Source of the DNA: Rhynchopus euleeides
Lineage: Eukaryota > Euglenozoa > Diplonemea > Diplonemida > Diplonemidae
Direction of reading: 5' to 3'
Length of the DNA stretch: 64,000 nt
NCBI GenBank assembly: GCA_963210315.1
Contig: OY723295.1
Coordinates: 846,501 to 910,500 of the forward strand
Of this stretch, positions 53,035 through 63,795 are shown piece after piece. Both the position numbers and the translations under genes were made by a program. Position 1 is the first letter of the stretch, and each line of letters begins with the position of its first letter. A model generated the notes under the pieces. It was not told the origin of the DNA and made no database searches. It worked only from the letters and a program-made list of their open reading frames with translations.

Positions 53035-55393
53035 ATGCCGACCTGCCGCCTGAAGGTGAAGTGCGGTGCGAAGACGCACGATGCCACTGTGAGTTCCTCA
53101 GAGGAGGGGAAGGCAACCAAGGCGGAGATCCTCGCTTGGTTCGCAGGGGCGGAGCCGCAGTTCCGGGTGTCGAAGCTGCTGTGCAAGCAGGGGCGGACGC
53201 TGCGAACCCCTGAGGACACGGTGTCGGGTGGGGAGCTCATCAAACTGCTGGGGGAACACCGCGAGGTGAACATCGGGGGCCTCCCCCGCGCCGCCTTTGT
53301 CCCAGTCCCTGAGGTAGTCTCCTGCGTCTTCTCCTACCTCCCTCTGCGCGTGGTGCGCGCGACATGCGCTGCGGTCTGCCGGGATTGGAACAGCCTCTGC
53401 GAGATCTCCACACGCTCCCACACCCAGCGCTACGGAGGCATCAAAGGCTGCATCCTCGACCTATACCACCTCAGCCCTGTCGGGTTCGAGGAGCTCGCCG
53501 TCCCCCAGGATCACCGCGTCGCGTTGTCATGCATCTACGGCCTCCACCTCTACGTCATGGCATCGCCCTGCGTGAAGAAGAGGGACGACCCACCCCCTGT
53601 CCCTACCACCATCCTCGATGACAGCGATGATGGCAGTGACGATGGCATGCCAGGCGGAGCCCTCGCCGCACCTCTCCCCGACGCAGTGATGGCGGGTGCC
53701 GACGGGTCGGATGACTCCGAAGGCAGTGATGCGGAGGGTCTGGATGATGATGACTACATCTATGAGTTGGGGCTGACCTCCGCAAGCCTGAATGAGGATG
53801 GGGTGACCGTGCATGAGTTCTTCGGGGATGGGTGTGATGTGGGGTCGTATCGGAGGCAACAGGAGGAGGTGCGGAAGTCGCAGGGGGCGTGGGTGCTGAC
53901 ATGCATCGATCTCAAGAGGAGGAAGGTTGTATGGAAGAAGCGGAGGGATGAGATTGATGCGGAATCCTGCACCGTGCAGTCCCGCCTCCGCCCGCCTGTC
54001 AATGAGATGATCGCGACAAACTCCGGTGTTGTGTTGAAATACGACACAAAGCTCACTCTCCTCTCCAAGGCATCTGGGAAGATCGCCAGCGAGATGACCC
54101 GTGTCCCTGGGTGGGATGGCCTCTTCAACTCGCAGGCACTCATGTCCTCCCATGAGAAGACTGCGAGCAACCCCCGCGATTTTTCGCAGATCCTGGTGCT
54201 ACAGGGGAGGGAGCTGCACTTCCTGACGCATGATCTGCACCTTGCAGCCGAGCCCCTCCTTCTGCCGAACCGTGCCACCTCGGTGGTGGCATATGACAGG
54301 GCGGAGAAGCGGCTTATCTTCAGCGGTGTCGGGATGTACATCGGGCTGTCGATTGCCAACAAGGCGCAGCCGCAGGCCCTGTGGATGCAGCGGCATGAGA
54401 GCCGTGCCTCGATGGACTTTGACATGGGCTCTGATGATGACAGCGACGGGCATCACATGCCGAGCAACACGCGTGTCGTGGCACTCACGGAGACCAACGT
54501 GTTGTTCGCATCGGGAAGGGGGGGTGTCCTGATGGACAGCATCGGGCGGCACTACCGGATCCAAATCACCGGGCACAGGGTGTTTGGGCTCCTAGAGGGG
54601 GAGGAGGGTTTTGCCGAGGGTGTGTTTGTCCATGGTGGTATGGCAAATGACAGCGTGTCGCGGCGCATCCGGGATTCGGGCTACCAGCTGCAGGAGGTGT
54701 GGGATGAAGCGGCGATGACGGACACCAGTGCGACACACCCGCATGCATCCAACACCACGCTGCAGCCGCATGCGCCGAAATGGGAGGAGGTTCTGGCGCT
54801 GGAGGCAGCTGCCCCTCCGCGTGTGTCGTTTGATAGCACGCAGGACTTCAACTCCCCCAGCAACATCGAGTCCCGCAGATACAACGCGTATATGAAGACA
54901 CTCGCGGAGCTGATGGAGGAAGTGAAGCGGGAGGCCTGGCGCGACACGCACCACTCCCTCATCTCCTTCCACGCGATCACCCGGGAGAGGATTGCCTCGA
55001 AAAACCTCGACAAGGCGGCTGTGAAGCGAGGGCTTGTCTCCCTCTGGGATGTGCATATCCCGTTCCCCCCGTCGGCGCTCTCCAGCGGCGTGCGGCAGGG
55101 GAACATGCTTTATGTTGGCATCACCTTCGGAAGTGTCGTGGGTGTCTACGGCATTGCAATCGACAGAGGGTTTGTGAAGTGGAGGCGCGTCTGGAAGATG
55201 GCAGGGTATGTTGATGTTGTGCCAGCTAGAGCCCCTGCCCCTCTGAGGCAGGGAGGGTGGATTTTGTCGTCTCAGCTGTTCAACTCGCTTCAGCGCACAC
55301 CGCACACCCTATCCGCACAGGGCGACGCGTATCAACATCCAGGCCCTGGAGGGGATCGTCATGGCTGATGTTGTGTGCACTGCAAGGCACTTC
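53035..55393 (+). CDS. ubiquitin-like plus F-box protein with beta-propeller-like C-terminus
   Basis: Exon 1 is 53035-55205. A GTATGT...CACAG intron leads to exon 2 from 55321, which in the right phase gives ATRINIQALEGIVMADVVCT. The 3' end is uncertain: a further GTATGG donor lies at 55394, and frames continue to about 55590-55648. Start MPTCRLKVKCGAKTH. Residues 1-76 look like a ubiquitin-like fold (LLCKQGRTLRTPEDTVSGGE). An F-box spans about 86-122 (VPEVVSCVFSYLPLRVVRAT, then CRDWNSL). Two Asp/Ser acidic linkers follow, then about 450 residues of beta-strand-rich sequence with WD/PQQ-like character (GAWVLTCIDLKRRKVVWKKR). F-box proteins recruit substrates to SCF ubiquitin ligases; the target is unknown. 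A ubiquitin-like domain in front of an F-box is uncommon. Confidence 0.8.
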
Positions 55394-57324
55394 GTATGGG
55401 CTTCATCCCCCCGCCCCCCACCCTCCCCCATCGCATCCTGCACATTCAGACACCACCCCCATCACGGCACAGCCCTGTGGCTGGTGTCCGTGAGTCGGGC
55501 CAAAAATATCCCGTCCAAAAGGACACACATTTCCAGAGGGTGTTCAGCAGAGGAGGCCCCCCCCCCCCCCCTCCGGAGGGAGTCTTCGGTCGGACATAAG
55601 ACACAAAACATCAATATCAAAAACGCGTCTCGTGGGAGATGGGGGTAACTCAGCCACCGCTTTTCCGTTGCATTAGGCACCGTTCAGTGCAAAAGCTGAC
55701 GTACGGAGGGGCGAAGGCAGGGAGCAAAACACCACTCGTTGGCCTGATGAAGGGTGGTGTTTGTTCCGTTCGCCCCCCTTCCAACCTTGCAAGAAAACTG
55801 TTGTTGCAAGTGGTAGAAAAAACAAATACGCACAGGGAAGTCGTCTTCTCTAGTCCTCCCTTGACTCCCTAGTCGCACCGAAGGTGCTTAAACAAGTTTA
55901 CTGAATGAGAGAGCTATGCTATCCAACCCCCTGCTGCTGCTCTCCAGCAGGTCCTCACAAAATCGGTCCGCTGTCGAACTTCCGCATCCACCTCTCATCC
56001 CCCCCCCTTCTGGCAGGTTTCGTTCTACAACGCTGTGACCGGTGTGCTGCACTACGCGAGTTCAACCGAATAGGCGAGAGGCGGAGAGCCGGCGGTGAAG
56101 GGGTTGCAAGAGGGGATGGAAGTGAACTGAAATGGCAGGCCCCTCTCGAAGGGGGGGGTCTGTGCTGCACACCAGACGCACACACACACAACACAGGGGG
56201 GGGGGGTTCTCGGCGACAATAATATTATGCAGGATGCCCCCCCCCCCCCCAAAACAAAAAAACACATCACACACACACAGGGGAAGGGGCTTCGCGATTT
56301 GGCAATATCTGGCGTTGTCCCTCAGTGGGATCCTCACAAAATATGCCAAAAAATAACAGAAGGAATTCCCTGCCAATATATATACGCCCCCCTCCTCCTC
56401 CTCCTCGGCACCACTGCGTACCCGAGGGCTCCCCCCACAGGCGACTTTAGTTGCGCACACACTGCACGCACCACACGCACCGCACACACCGCTCATGATG
56501 GTATATAACCCACACCCACCCCTCATCTAACCTGCTCTTGCCTCTTCGCCCATCCCTTTGGGGCTTTGGGTGTGTCTTATCGTGAAGGGTGGTGTCCCGC
56601 CCTGTGTGTCCTGTGTTCCCGACAGGCAGCGAAGGGACGTGTAATTATATACACGATAAAAAAATCGGGCTGTTTATTTGTCTCTTTCGGGCTCCGGTCC
56701 GAAAGATCTGGGGGGCACAAGATGTGCCGAGAGAAAAAAATCCCCCCCCCCCCCGCAAAACGTCTTATTCTGTGCCCCCCCCCCTCCCGGCGCCGCTGTC
56801 TTCCTGCTAGCCTGTGTTGTCGCCAGATGGAGCTCCGAGTCTCCTCAGGCCGACAACGCCAGACCGGCGCACCTCTGCCCCGTGAGCTTTTGCTCTGCAG
56901 AACCCTGGGGGGGAGAGGTAGTGGCCTGACACCAGCGAGCTCCCACCCATGCATGGTGGGAGTGAGTGCCAAGGGAGGGGCTGTGCTGTGGGGTTGCCTG
57001 ATCCCGCCGGATCCCCTGCCCCCCCCCCCCCCCGTCCCTCCACACCCGCTCCCCCTCTCCCAGCGCTCCTTTTCCGACTGAGGTAGGCAGGTCTCCGCCA
57101 GTAGCCCCTGCCCTTTTGTTGTCAGCCATGTGGCATGTTTCTTCATCCCTGTGTGGTCTGGATCCCTGGATCCCATGGCTTGGTTGGTAGGTCATCATTC
57201 AGAGGATCTCAAACGAAGCCAAAGCAAACAAACACTGCCATCGGTGGAGAGGTGTGGGAGAGCCCAGGAGAGAATAACAAAAAAAAGCAGGGTCAGAGAA
57301 AGAGATACGTAAGGAGGAGGAATC
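55394..57324. other. 3' end of the F-box gene and intergenic DNA
   Basis: Possible last exon(s) of the F-box gene to about 55650. Beyond that no gene is recognised. Contains (CA)n near 56180-56195 and C runs at 56237, 56745 and 57020. A TATATAA motif near 56503 is not followed by an assignable gene. Confidence 0.45.
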
Positions 57325-57681
57325 ATGGGCCCCAAGAAGCCTGCTGCCAAGCCTGTGAAGAAGAAGAAGGAGGTGGAGGTGCGCGTCCGCCACATCCTCT
57401 GCAAGGATGAGAAGAAAATCCGCGATCTTTACCAGATGTTCCTCGAGAACCACATCAACAAGGGTGAGGACGTGCCGCTGTCGGTCTTCGGCGACTGCGC
57501 TCGCATCAGCGACTGCCCCAGCGGCAAGAAGCAGGGCGCGCTCGGCTGGTTCGGGAAGGGGAAGCTCGAGGAGGTGTTCGAGCGCACAGCCTTCAGCATG
57601 CGGAAGGGCTCCATCAGCGACGTGATCCAGGGGAGCAAAGGCTTCCACATCATTTACCTGGAGGACTCGCGCGAGAAGTGA
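57325..57681 (+). CDS. parvulin-type peptidyl-prolyl cis-trans isomerase
   Basis: Single exon, 118 residues. ATG at 57325 with context aatcATGgg. A Lys-rich leader (PKKPAAKPVKKKKE) precedes the domain, as in small nuclear/ribosome-associated parvulins of the Par14 type. The domain starts VRVRHILCKDEKK. It continues with a helix, DCPSGKKQGALGWFGKGKLE (the conserved S-x-x-x-x-x-G-x-L-G-W block), then FERTAFSM, and ends GFHIIYLEDSRE. It catalyses proline cis-trans isomerisation. No WW domain is present. The His-Cys pair in RHILC and the closing HII are intact. Family assignment is firm; the exact subfamily is not. Confidence 0.92.
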   Translation: MGPKKPAAKPVKKKKEVEVRVRHILCKDEKKIRDLYQMFLENHINKGEDVPLSVFGDCARISDCPSGKKQGALGWFGKGKLEEVFERTAFSMRKGSISDVIQGSKGFHIIYLEDSREK

Positions 57682-58533
57682 GGGGTTGGGTGCACCCTCC
57701 CCTGACAGACACAGACGCGCAGCACGGGAGGCGTATATCATAGCAAAGCGGACACCCGCATGCTATGCGCTGTGTTGTGCGCCAGATGGAGGCGCTCTCA
57801 GAATTCGGTGAAGGCACAGGGGGATTATCGCGGAGGGATACACCCTGTGAGGGCCGTGCCTCTTATCCCTATCCTCAGCGCTATGAGATGGATGCTGTCC
57901 GGGAAGGGGTGGAGCGCATCAAGACCCACCGGTGCTCGGTGCATTCCACCCTACTCCAACAAGCCAAAAGCTTCCTTATCTGCTGACATAGTGCATCGTA
58001 TGCCCCCTGGTCATCTCGTGCGGCAGGGCTGAGTTTGTGTGTGTGTCCCCACAGGGATAAATACTTCGCTGTGTATGTGTGTTGCTTGCCCCGAGTTTGT
58101 GAGTGGATACCTCTTGTATGCCTTGGTATATCCAGTGGCTGGCTGTGCTGATCAGAGGCTGTTCATAAAGTGAACAGGGCCTGGCTGGCTTCTTCGTGCG
58201 TGTCGTATTAGACAGCCTGTTGTGGGGAGCCCCCTTGTGTTCAAAGCCCGTTGTGCGTTGTGCCCGGCGTGAGGGGGGCAGGAAGCTAGCCCTTGGGTGT
58301 TCGTCATCTCAGCACCCCCCTCCCTGCTTCCCTCCGGGGCATCACCCAGGCGGTGCTGGAGGGCGGCAGAGCACCGGCACCGTTCGCCGAGGAGTGTGTG
58401 GGTGAGGCAGAGGTTTTCAGCCACCGACCCCCTCCACCCCCGCTCCCCCACTCCGCCCCCGCACCACGTATTGCATGAGGGAATTGGGAGGCTTGTTTTG
58501 CCTTCACTCTTGACAACCGCCATCTCCTCTCCC
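57682..58533. other. intergenic, decayed X-like end near 58480
   Basis: No gene recognised. GGGAATTGGGAGGCTTGTTT followed by CTTCACTCTTGACAA at 58480-58516 looks like an old X 3' half. Confidence 0.45.
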
Positions 58534-59000
58534 CCGCACTCCGCTGTCGCTGCACCTAGAATCCCGAGTGGGTGTCAGCGTGAAACTGTGCGGAAGACAC
58601 ACCGGCATGATGACTCAACCCTGAGGGCACTCCGCTAGTGATTTGCCAGCGGAGGGGTGAATCTCTTCAGCACGCATCTTCGTTTTGTGATCGGTACCGC
58701 ACTCCGCTGTCGCTGCACCTAGAATCCCGAGTGGGTGCCAGCGTGAAACTGTGTGGAAGAGACACCGGCATGACTCAACCCTGCGAGAGGGCACCACACA
58801 CCCCGCTAGTGTTGCCAGCGGAGAGGGGGGTGAATCGCTTCAGCATGCATCTTCGTTTATATGATTGACAACCGCACTCCGCTGTCGCTGCACCTAGAAT
58901 CACGAGTGGGTGCTAGCGTGAAACTGTGTGGAAGACATACCAACATGTCACATTGTTATGACAGCATCAGAGATGCACATCACGCCAGGAAATCACTGTT
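58534..59000 (+). repeat. three tandem units of about 165-175 bp upstream of the protease gene
   Basis: Units start CCGCACTCCGCTGTCGCTGC at about 58534, 58697 and 58873. Each continues ACCTAGAATC, GTGAAACTGTG and, in the first two, GCCAGCGGAG and GGTGAATC. The last unit is cut short. The array ends about 225 bp before the ATG of the protease. Confidence 0.85.
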
Positions 59001-59224
59001 CCCTTCAGAAGGTGTGGGTTCGGGGAACCTACACCCTCATTGCTTTCGAAGAGCATCTCGATGTCAACAACAGACTACTTACAGCCTTCGGTATCCCTGC
59101 ACATGGTGCCCTCGCCGGAGGGCATCGTTTGTAACGAAGAAATACCAACTGCTCCGAATGTCCCCACAACTTGAAACCTTGAACACCCCCTTGCCAGAAA
59201 CTACACACTGCTTTGAACAGCAGG

Positions 59225-60109
59225 ATGCCTAACGTACAATCCGATGGCCATCCGTACAACCCAGTGACGACAAGCCAGGCGCAGACTAGCAACAACCCCC
59301 CCGCCATGGCCGCACCGAAGGCATCATGCAAGGTAGTCACGCTGTGCTGGGGCATCCCCCTCTACATCCACTTCCTCCTCCCGCTGGTGGCTGTGCTGCA
59401 GATCGGCGGGACGCTGCTCAACTTCAGGGACTCCGGTGTCCTGGGGCAAGCCTTGGGCATGGCTGCCCTGCTGTATGTCATCGTCCTCCCCCTCACGGTG
59501 CTGCTGCACGAGCTGGGCCACTGCGCAGCGGCTGTGGCTGTCTCGACGCCTGTATACCAGATTCTCCTGTGGCCCCTCGGTGGGCTCGCTTACACGGGGT
59601 ATTCCGAAAGCCGCACGAAGGACTTCATTGTCACGCTCGGTGGGCCCCTGACGCACATACCGCTGTTCGTGGGGTTTGTGTTCCTGTCTGCTCTGCAGGA
59701 GCTGCGTGTTCTCAATGAATTCGGGGACACAAACAAGGAACGTTATGAGGATTACTTCTGGACGAACTTCTGCGTGGAGGTTCAGTTTATGCAGCTGTTT
59801 CTCTTCTTCTTCAACCTGTTCGTCCCCGCCTACCCCCTGGATGGCGGGCGGCTTCTGGTGATCCTGCTGACCAACTGCTGCACTCCGGAGCAGACAGCCA
59901 CCATCACCATTGTTGTGTGCATCATCTGCTGCACCGGGATCGCTGGGTACACCCTCTACCTCGTCATCGACAGTGGGTGCATCTCGTGCTACGTCATGAA
60001 CTTTGTTGTGACCGCATGGATTCTCTACCAGACGTACAATGTGTACCTCTTCCTCAAGGCCGGGACTATCACCAACCACCCTTTCTTCAACCGCCCCACA
60101 ACCACATGA
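59225..60109 (+). CDS. site-2-protease family (M50) membrane metalloprotease
   Basis: Single exon, 294 residues from the ATG at 59225 (MPNVQSDGHP). An alternative ATG at 59306 (MAAPKASCK) has a better context (ccgccATGg) and would remove 27 residues. Hydrophobic segments suggest about six membrane spans. The zinc site HELGH lies in LTVLLHELGHCAAAVAV and the third ligand in NLFVPAYPLDGGRLL. The PLDGGR form and short length fit the SpoIVFB-like branch of site-2 proteases, without PDZ or CBS domains. It would cleave substrates within membranes; substrate and compartment are unknown. All catalytic residues are present. A three-copy tandem repeat lies just upstream. Confidence 0.9.
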   Translation: MPNVQSDGHPYNPVTTSQAQTSNNPPAMAAPKASCKVVTLCWGIPLYIHFLLPLVAVLQIGGTLLNFRDSGVLGQALGMAALLYVIVLPLTVLLHELGHCAAAVAVSTPVYQILLWPLGGLAYTGYSESRTKDFIVTLGGPLTHIPLFVGFVFLSALQELRVLNEFGDTNKERYEDYFWTNFCVEVQFMQLFLFFFNLFVPAYPLDGGRLLVILLTNCCTPEQTATITIVVCIICCTGIAGYTLYLVIDSGCISCYVMNFVVTAWILYQTYNVYLFLKAGTITNHPFFNRPTTT

Positions 60110-61025
60110 TGGCGGCCGCCAAGGCACGGGTTGCGGATCAACCCTGGTTGATGTTGGAGGCCTCTTCACAACACGAGGAGGATGGGATGGCCCATTCTTC
60201 TGCTGAGGAGTTATGGAACGCCTGGTGAAAACCGGTCATTGTCATTGTGTGTGCCTCGCGTTGCATCAAACCTAGTCTTTGGTTTGATTGTTCTAGCCGA
60301 GGCCACTGGGGTCACCGTCGCAAGGTCCCTCTGTGCATTATGTTTTTTACTTGTGGAAGTCCTGGAGTCGAGCAGTGTGGTGTGGCCCCTGTGTGGGAAG
60401 GGCGTTTCTGAAAAAAGGGTGGTTTTTTGTGTCCACATGAGAGAACAGGCGGTACACAGGCCGTTCAACGGGCCTTGCTCCATCCGTCGAACAATGCGCG
60501 AACCGCGTCGTCGGATTCCGTTTTGACCTGGTGCGATCGCTGGTGTATACAGTTTCCCCCTATATCTGAGTCGCGTCCTTCCTTCAGTGAGACGGACCTC
60601 GACACAGCTCAATGATACGGAAGTCTCCACACAAATCCACCCATCCTCCTTGTCCGCGAGATGTAGCTCACAAGCGTGGGGGGGGGATATCGATCGAGAT
60701 CTCTTTTCCCTTTCTCCGTCTATGCTCTGAGTTTTCTGGGTTTGACATCTGTATTAACGCAGCCTTTCGCCAATGCGTGCGCCACGGTCGTCAAGGCTCT
60801 CGGTCATTGCAACCATGCAACTGGCCCAGAAGAAGGAGGCGACATCTAGGACTGCTGGACATAGTATTTTCAGCACAACAGCTCAATGATGATGCCGTTT
60901 GACGCTCATATTGTTCTCACTTCGGCTTTGGGTTGACTCTCGCAGGTCGCCTCCATGTCTGTTTTTCAACACAACACACCACACCACACCACCACCAGGC
61001 CACCCTCCTGGGTGGAACTGCTGCA
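60110..61025. other. intergenic spacer between protease and adenosine kinase genes
   Basis: No gene recognised. The 3' part, with CACACCACACCACCACCAGG, is probably the leader of the adenosine kinase gene. Confidence 0.5.
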
Positions 61026-62763
61026 ATGTGGCCTTTGGGTAGCAGCGGTTCGTCCTCCGAGGGCCCACCTCCTGGGGACCCCGCTGCCTGGCCGCCAGAT
61101 CTGGCCATGCCCGACGGCGCCTGCCCATCGGTAGCCGGGGACATCCTGCTGGAGAACGCCCGCCGCTTCTCCAACCGCCTTGGCCGCACCGGGTTTTCCG
61201 GCAAGATCACCACCGACTCGGGGAAGCGCCTCATGCGCATCGTGGGGCTCGGCAACCCCCTGCTGGACGTCTCCGCGTCTGTCGATATGAGCTTCTTCGA
61301 CCGTCACAACCTGGAGGCTAATGGGGCCTGCGTTTACGAGCCACACCACGAGAGCGTGTTCCAGTTCCTGAGGCACAACAAAGACGCCACGCAGGTGCCG
61401 GGGGGATCCTGCCTCAACACCCTCCGTGTGGTGCAGTGGCTCACCCGTGTCCCCCGCGCCACGACCTACCTCGGGACAGTCGGGGACGATGCCTACGGTG
61501 AGAACCTGCGCCGCGAGGCCCAGCGGGACGGGCTCGTCTTCCCCAAGCTGCTGCACCCATCACTCAGCACCGGGACCTGCGCCGTGCTGATTGCGAAGCA
61601 CGAGAGGAGCCTCATCGCAAACCTCGGTGCGAGCTGCCACTTCTCCGACGCCACGCTGGAGCAGAACCCCGAGGTGCGGGCCGCCTTGACGGAGGCGGAC
61701 ATCTTCTACTGCGAGGGGTTTGTCTTCAACGCATCCCCCCAGAGCCTCTTCAAGCTGGCGCAGCACGCGTTCCTGGAGAGGAAATACTTTGCGCTCAACA
61801 TATCAGCCTGCTTTGTCCCGGAGCTCCACCGGCCCCACTGGCAGCGGATCCTGCCGCTGACGCACTACCTCTTCGGCAACGGCGAGGAGGCCCTCGCCTA
61901 CGGCGAGGCGATGGGTTGGGAGCTGGACAGGAAACGCGCTCAGGAGAAGCTGCAGGCGCGTGGGGGCAGCCTGGAGGACACCGATGTCGTTGCGGTTGCT
62001 CTGCGCCTCTCGGAGCAGCCGCTTGCGGACCCCCTCAGGCTCCGGTATGTCGTGTTGACGCAGGGGGCCCGCGCCACGGTGATGGCGTGCAAGGGGCAGC
62101 TGCACCTATTCTATCCGCCGGAGATCCACGACGACGAGATAGTTGACACAAATGGGTCTGGCGACTCCTTCGTTGGGGGGTTCCTGACACGTCTCGCAGC
62201 CGGTGCGCCGGTGACCGAGTGTATTAAATGCGGGCACCGCGCGGCGAAGGAGATGCTGAAGCGCAGCGGTTGTACCCTCCCCGAGGTATGCCTGTGCCTT
62301 CTTCTGCATTCAGCTGGTAGGGGAGGGGGTGGGGTGGGGTGGTGTGGTTATGCATCGGTTGTTGTTTGCGCTTCCCACACCTCCGCACACAACAGGGCAA
62401 CAACGACCTGATCCGCGAGCTCCAGAATCCCGACGAATCTCTTGTGGTGTTAGAGAGGGACCCACCTTTTGCAGGAGGGAAGTCCCTGGCAAAGCGCGGA
62501 CGATCTCTGTCTCTTTCGGCGAGTGCACATATCGCCATGGATGCAGAGAACAAGCTGCGACGGGTATGCCTCGGGGGTGTTGAGAACAGAGGGGATATGG
62601 TGAGCCAGGGGAGGATTTGTTCACTACGTTGTAGCGAGCGCTTTCGCCGACTTTACCCACCACCACCACCGCCACCGCCCTCTCACAGTGTAGCACACAG
62701 CATAGCCCTGCCGGCAGCCCTTCTGGCAGCCCGCAAACGCTTGTGACGCGGCGTGCCTTCTAG
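61026..62763 (+). CDS. ADK: adenosine kinase (PfkB family)
   Basis: Three exons, 500 residues: 61026-62285, 62396-62563 and 62689-62763, with introns GTATGC...ACAACAG and GTATGC...TCTCACAG, all phase 0. Start MWPLGSSGSS, giving an extension of about 68 residues before the core. Core motifs: GLGNPLLDVSASVDMSFFDR; the substrate loop GGSCLNTLRVVQWL; TGTCAVLIAKHERSLIANLG; NISACFVPEL; LFGNGEEALAYGEAMGW; and the catalytic/anion-hole block DTNGSGDSFVGGFL (GSGD for the usual GAGD). It phosphorylates adenosine to AMP in purine salvage. The two small 3' exons encode a polar tail beyond the usual end (NNDLIRELQNPDESLVVLER), not seen in typical adenosine kinases. The splice model is inferred. Confidence 0.9.
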
Positions 62764-63344
62764 CCTGTTCTTTTCCCCACTCAAGTTCTTCCCTCCGACA
62801 TTCATCTATTGACTTACCCTTTACACAGTTGTACAATACCAACAAAAGTTCTTGATAGTGCCATGCGGTGTGCTGCGCCACCTCCTCCTTCCCCTCCCCC
62901 ACCGCTCCAGTTGCATTCCCCCTGCGGGTCGTCCGCGGGTAGGGGGGTGATGTGTATAAAAAAATGGTGTGCCAAAGCCTGGTCGTCTTTACGCCAGGCC
63001 GTTTGGTTGTCGATACCAACAGGCCTGTCGCTAACTTTTCGATTATGGAGATTTGGTGGGTTGACGCTCCTGTTTTGGGGGGGGATCAGGGGGAAACACT
63101 AGGGGTCAATTTTTCTCGCGCGCGCTTCGCGCGCGCTCGTGTTGTTGCCTAATTTTCCCGTCGGTGGACCGCTAGGTGGGCACGGTGTGAGGCGCTGGGT
63201 TCCTTCCGTGGTTCCTCTCCCGCTCGCGCCATCCTCGGGTGCCGGAAGAAACCCAAAAAATGGCTTTCGGGACCATGATTTACCCCCTGATATGCCACGG
63301 CCGTTGAAGCGCAAGGACTTGGTTACTAGACGGGCACGCGAGAT
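62764..63344. other. intergenic, no gene recognised
   Basis: No supported frame. A CGCGCGCGCTTCGCGCGCGC hairpin lies near 63117-63138. Confidence 0.45.
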
Positions 63345-63403
63345 GGGGGGTCTGGGGGTCGGAGCCCCCCAGCCGCCGGAGGCCACGGTAGTGAACATCT
63401 GTT
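63345..63403 (-). repeat. GC-rich hairpin repeat, copy 4 of 5
   Basis: GGGGGGTCTGGGGGTCGGAG, then CCCCCCAGCCGCCGGAGGCC and ACGGTAGTGAACATCTGTT. Confidence 0.85.
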
Positions 63404-63494
63404 CATTGTGGGCGTACAGATTCTGTGTGAGTTGGCTGCGTCCTCCTGAGGCTACTGGAGCTGTTGGATTCCTGACCTGTGTGCACACGCTATA

Positions 63495-63555
63495 CAGGGG
63501 GGTCTGGGGGGCGGAGCCCCCCAGCCGCCGGAGGCCACGGTAGTGAGCATCTGTT
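63495..63555 (-). repeat. GC-rich hairpin repeat, copy 5 of 5
   Basis: CAGGGGGGTCTGGGGGGCGG, then AGCCCCCCAGCCGCCGGAGG and CCACGGTAGTGAGCATCTG, 150 bp after copy 4. Confidence 0.85.
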
Positions 63556-63574
63556 CCTGCAAAACCATACTCTC

Positions 63575-63795
63575 TTCGACGTCGACCCAGTGAAAGTGGG
63601 TTGACGCTTGGTCGACGCTTGGTGAGCGTCGACCCAGTGGAACCGGGTCAACGCTAGGTTAGCGTCGACCCGGAATGGGTTGACGCTTGGTCCAGGCTTG
63701 AATGGCAACCCAGTTCCACTGGGTCGACGCTGGGTCGACGCTTTTTTATGGGGGGGGAAACCCAAAATCACTGGGTCGACGGTCGACGCTTAGCG
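63575..63795. repeat. GTCGAC-containing minisatellite in both orientations
   Basis: GTCGACCCAGTG, GGGTCGACGC and GGGTTGACGCTTGG recur about ten times in alternating orientation over 220 bp. It could be the tip of an element running past the window end. Confidence 0.75.
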
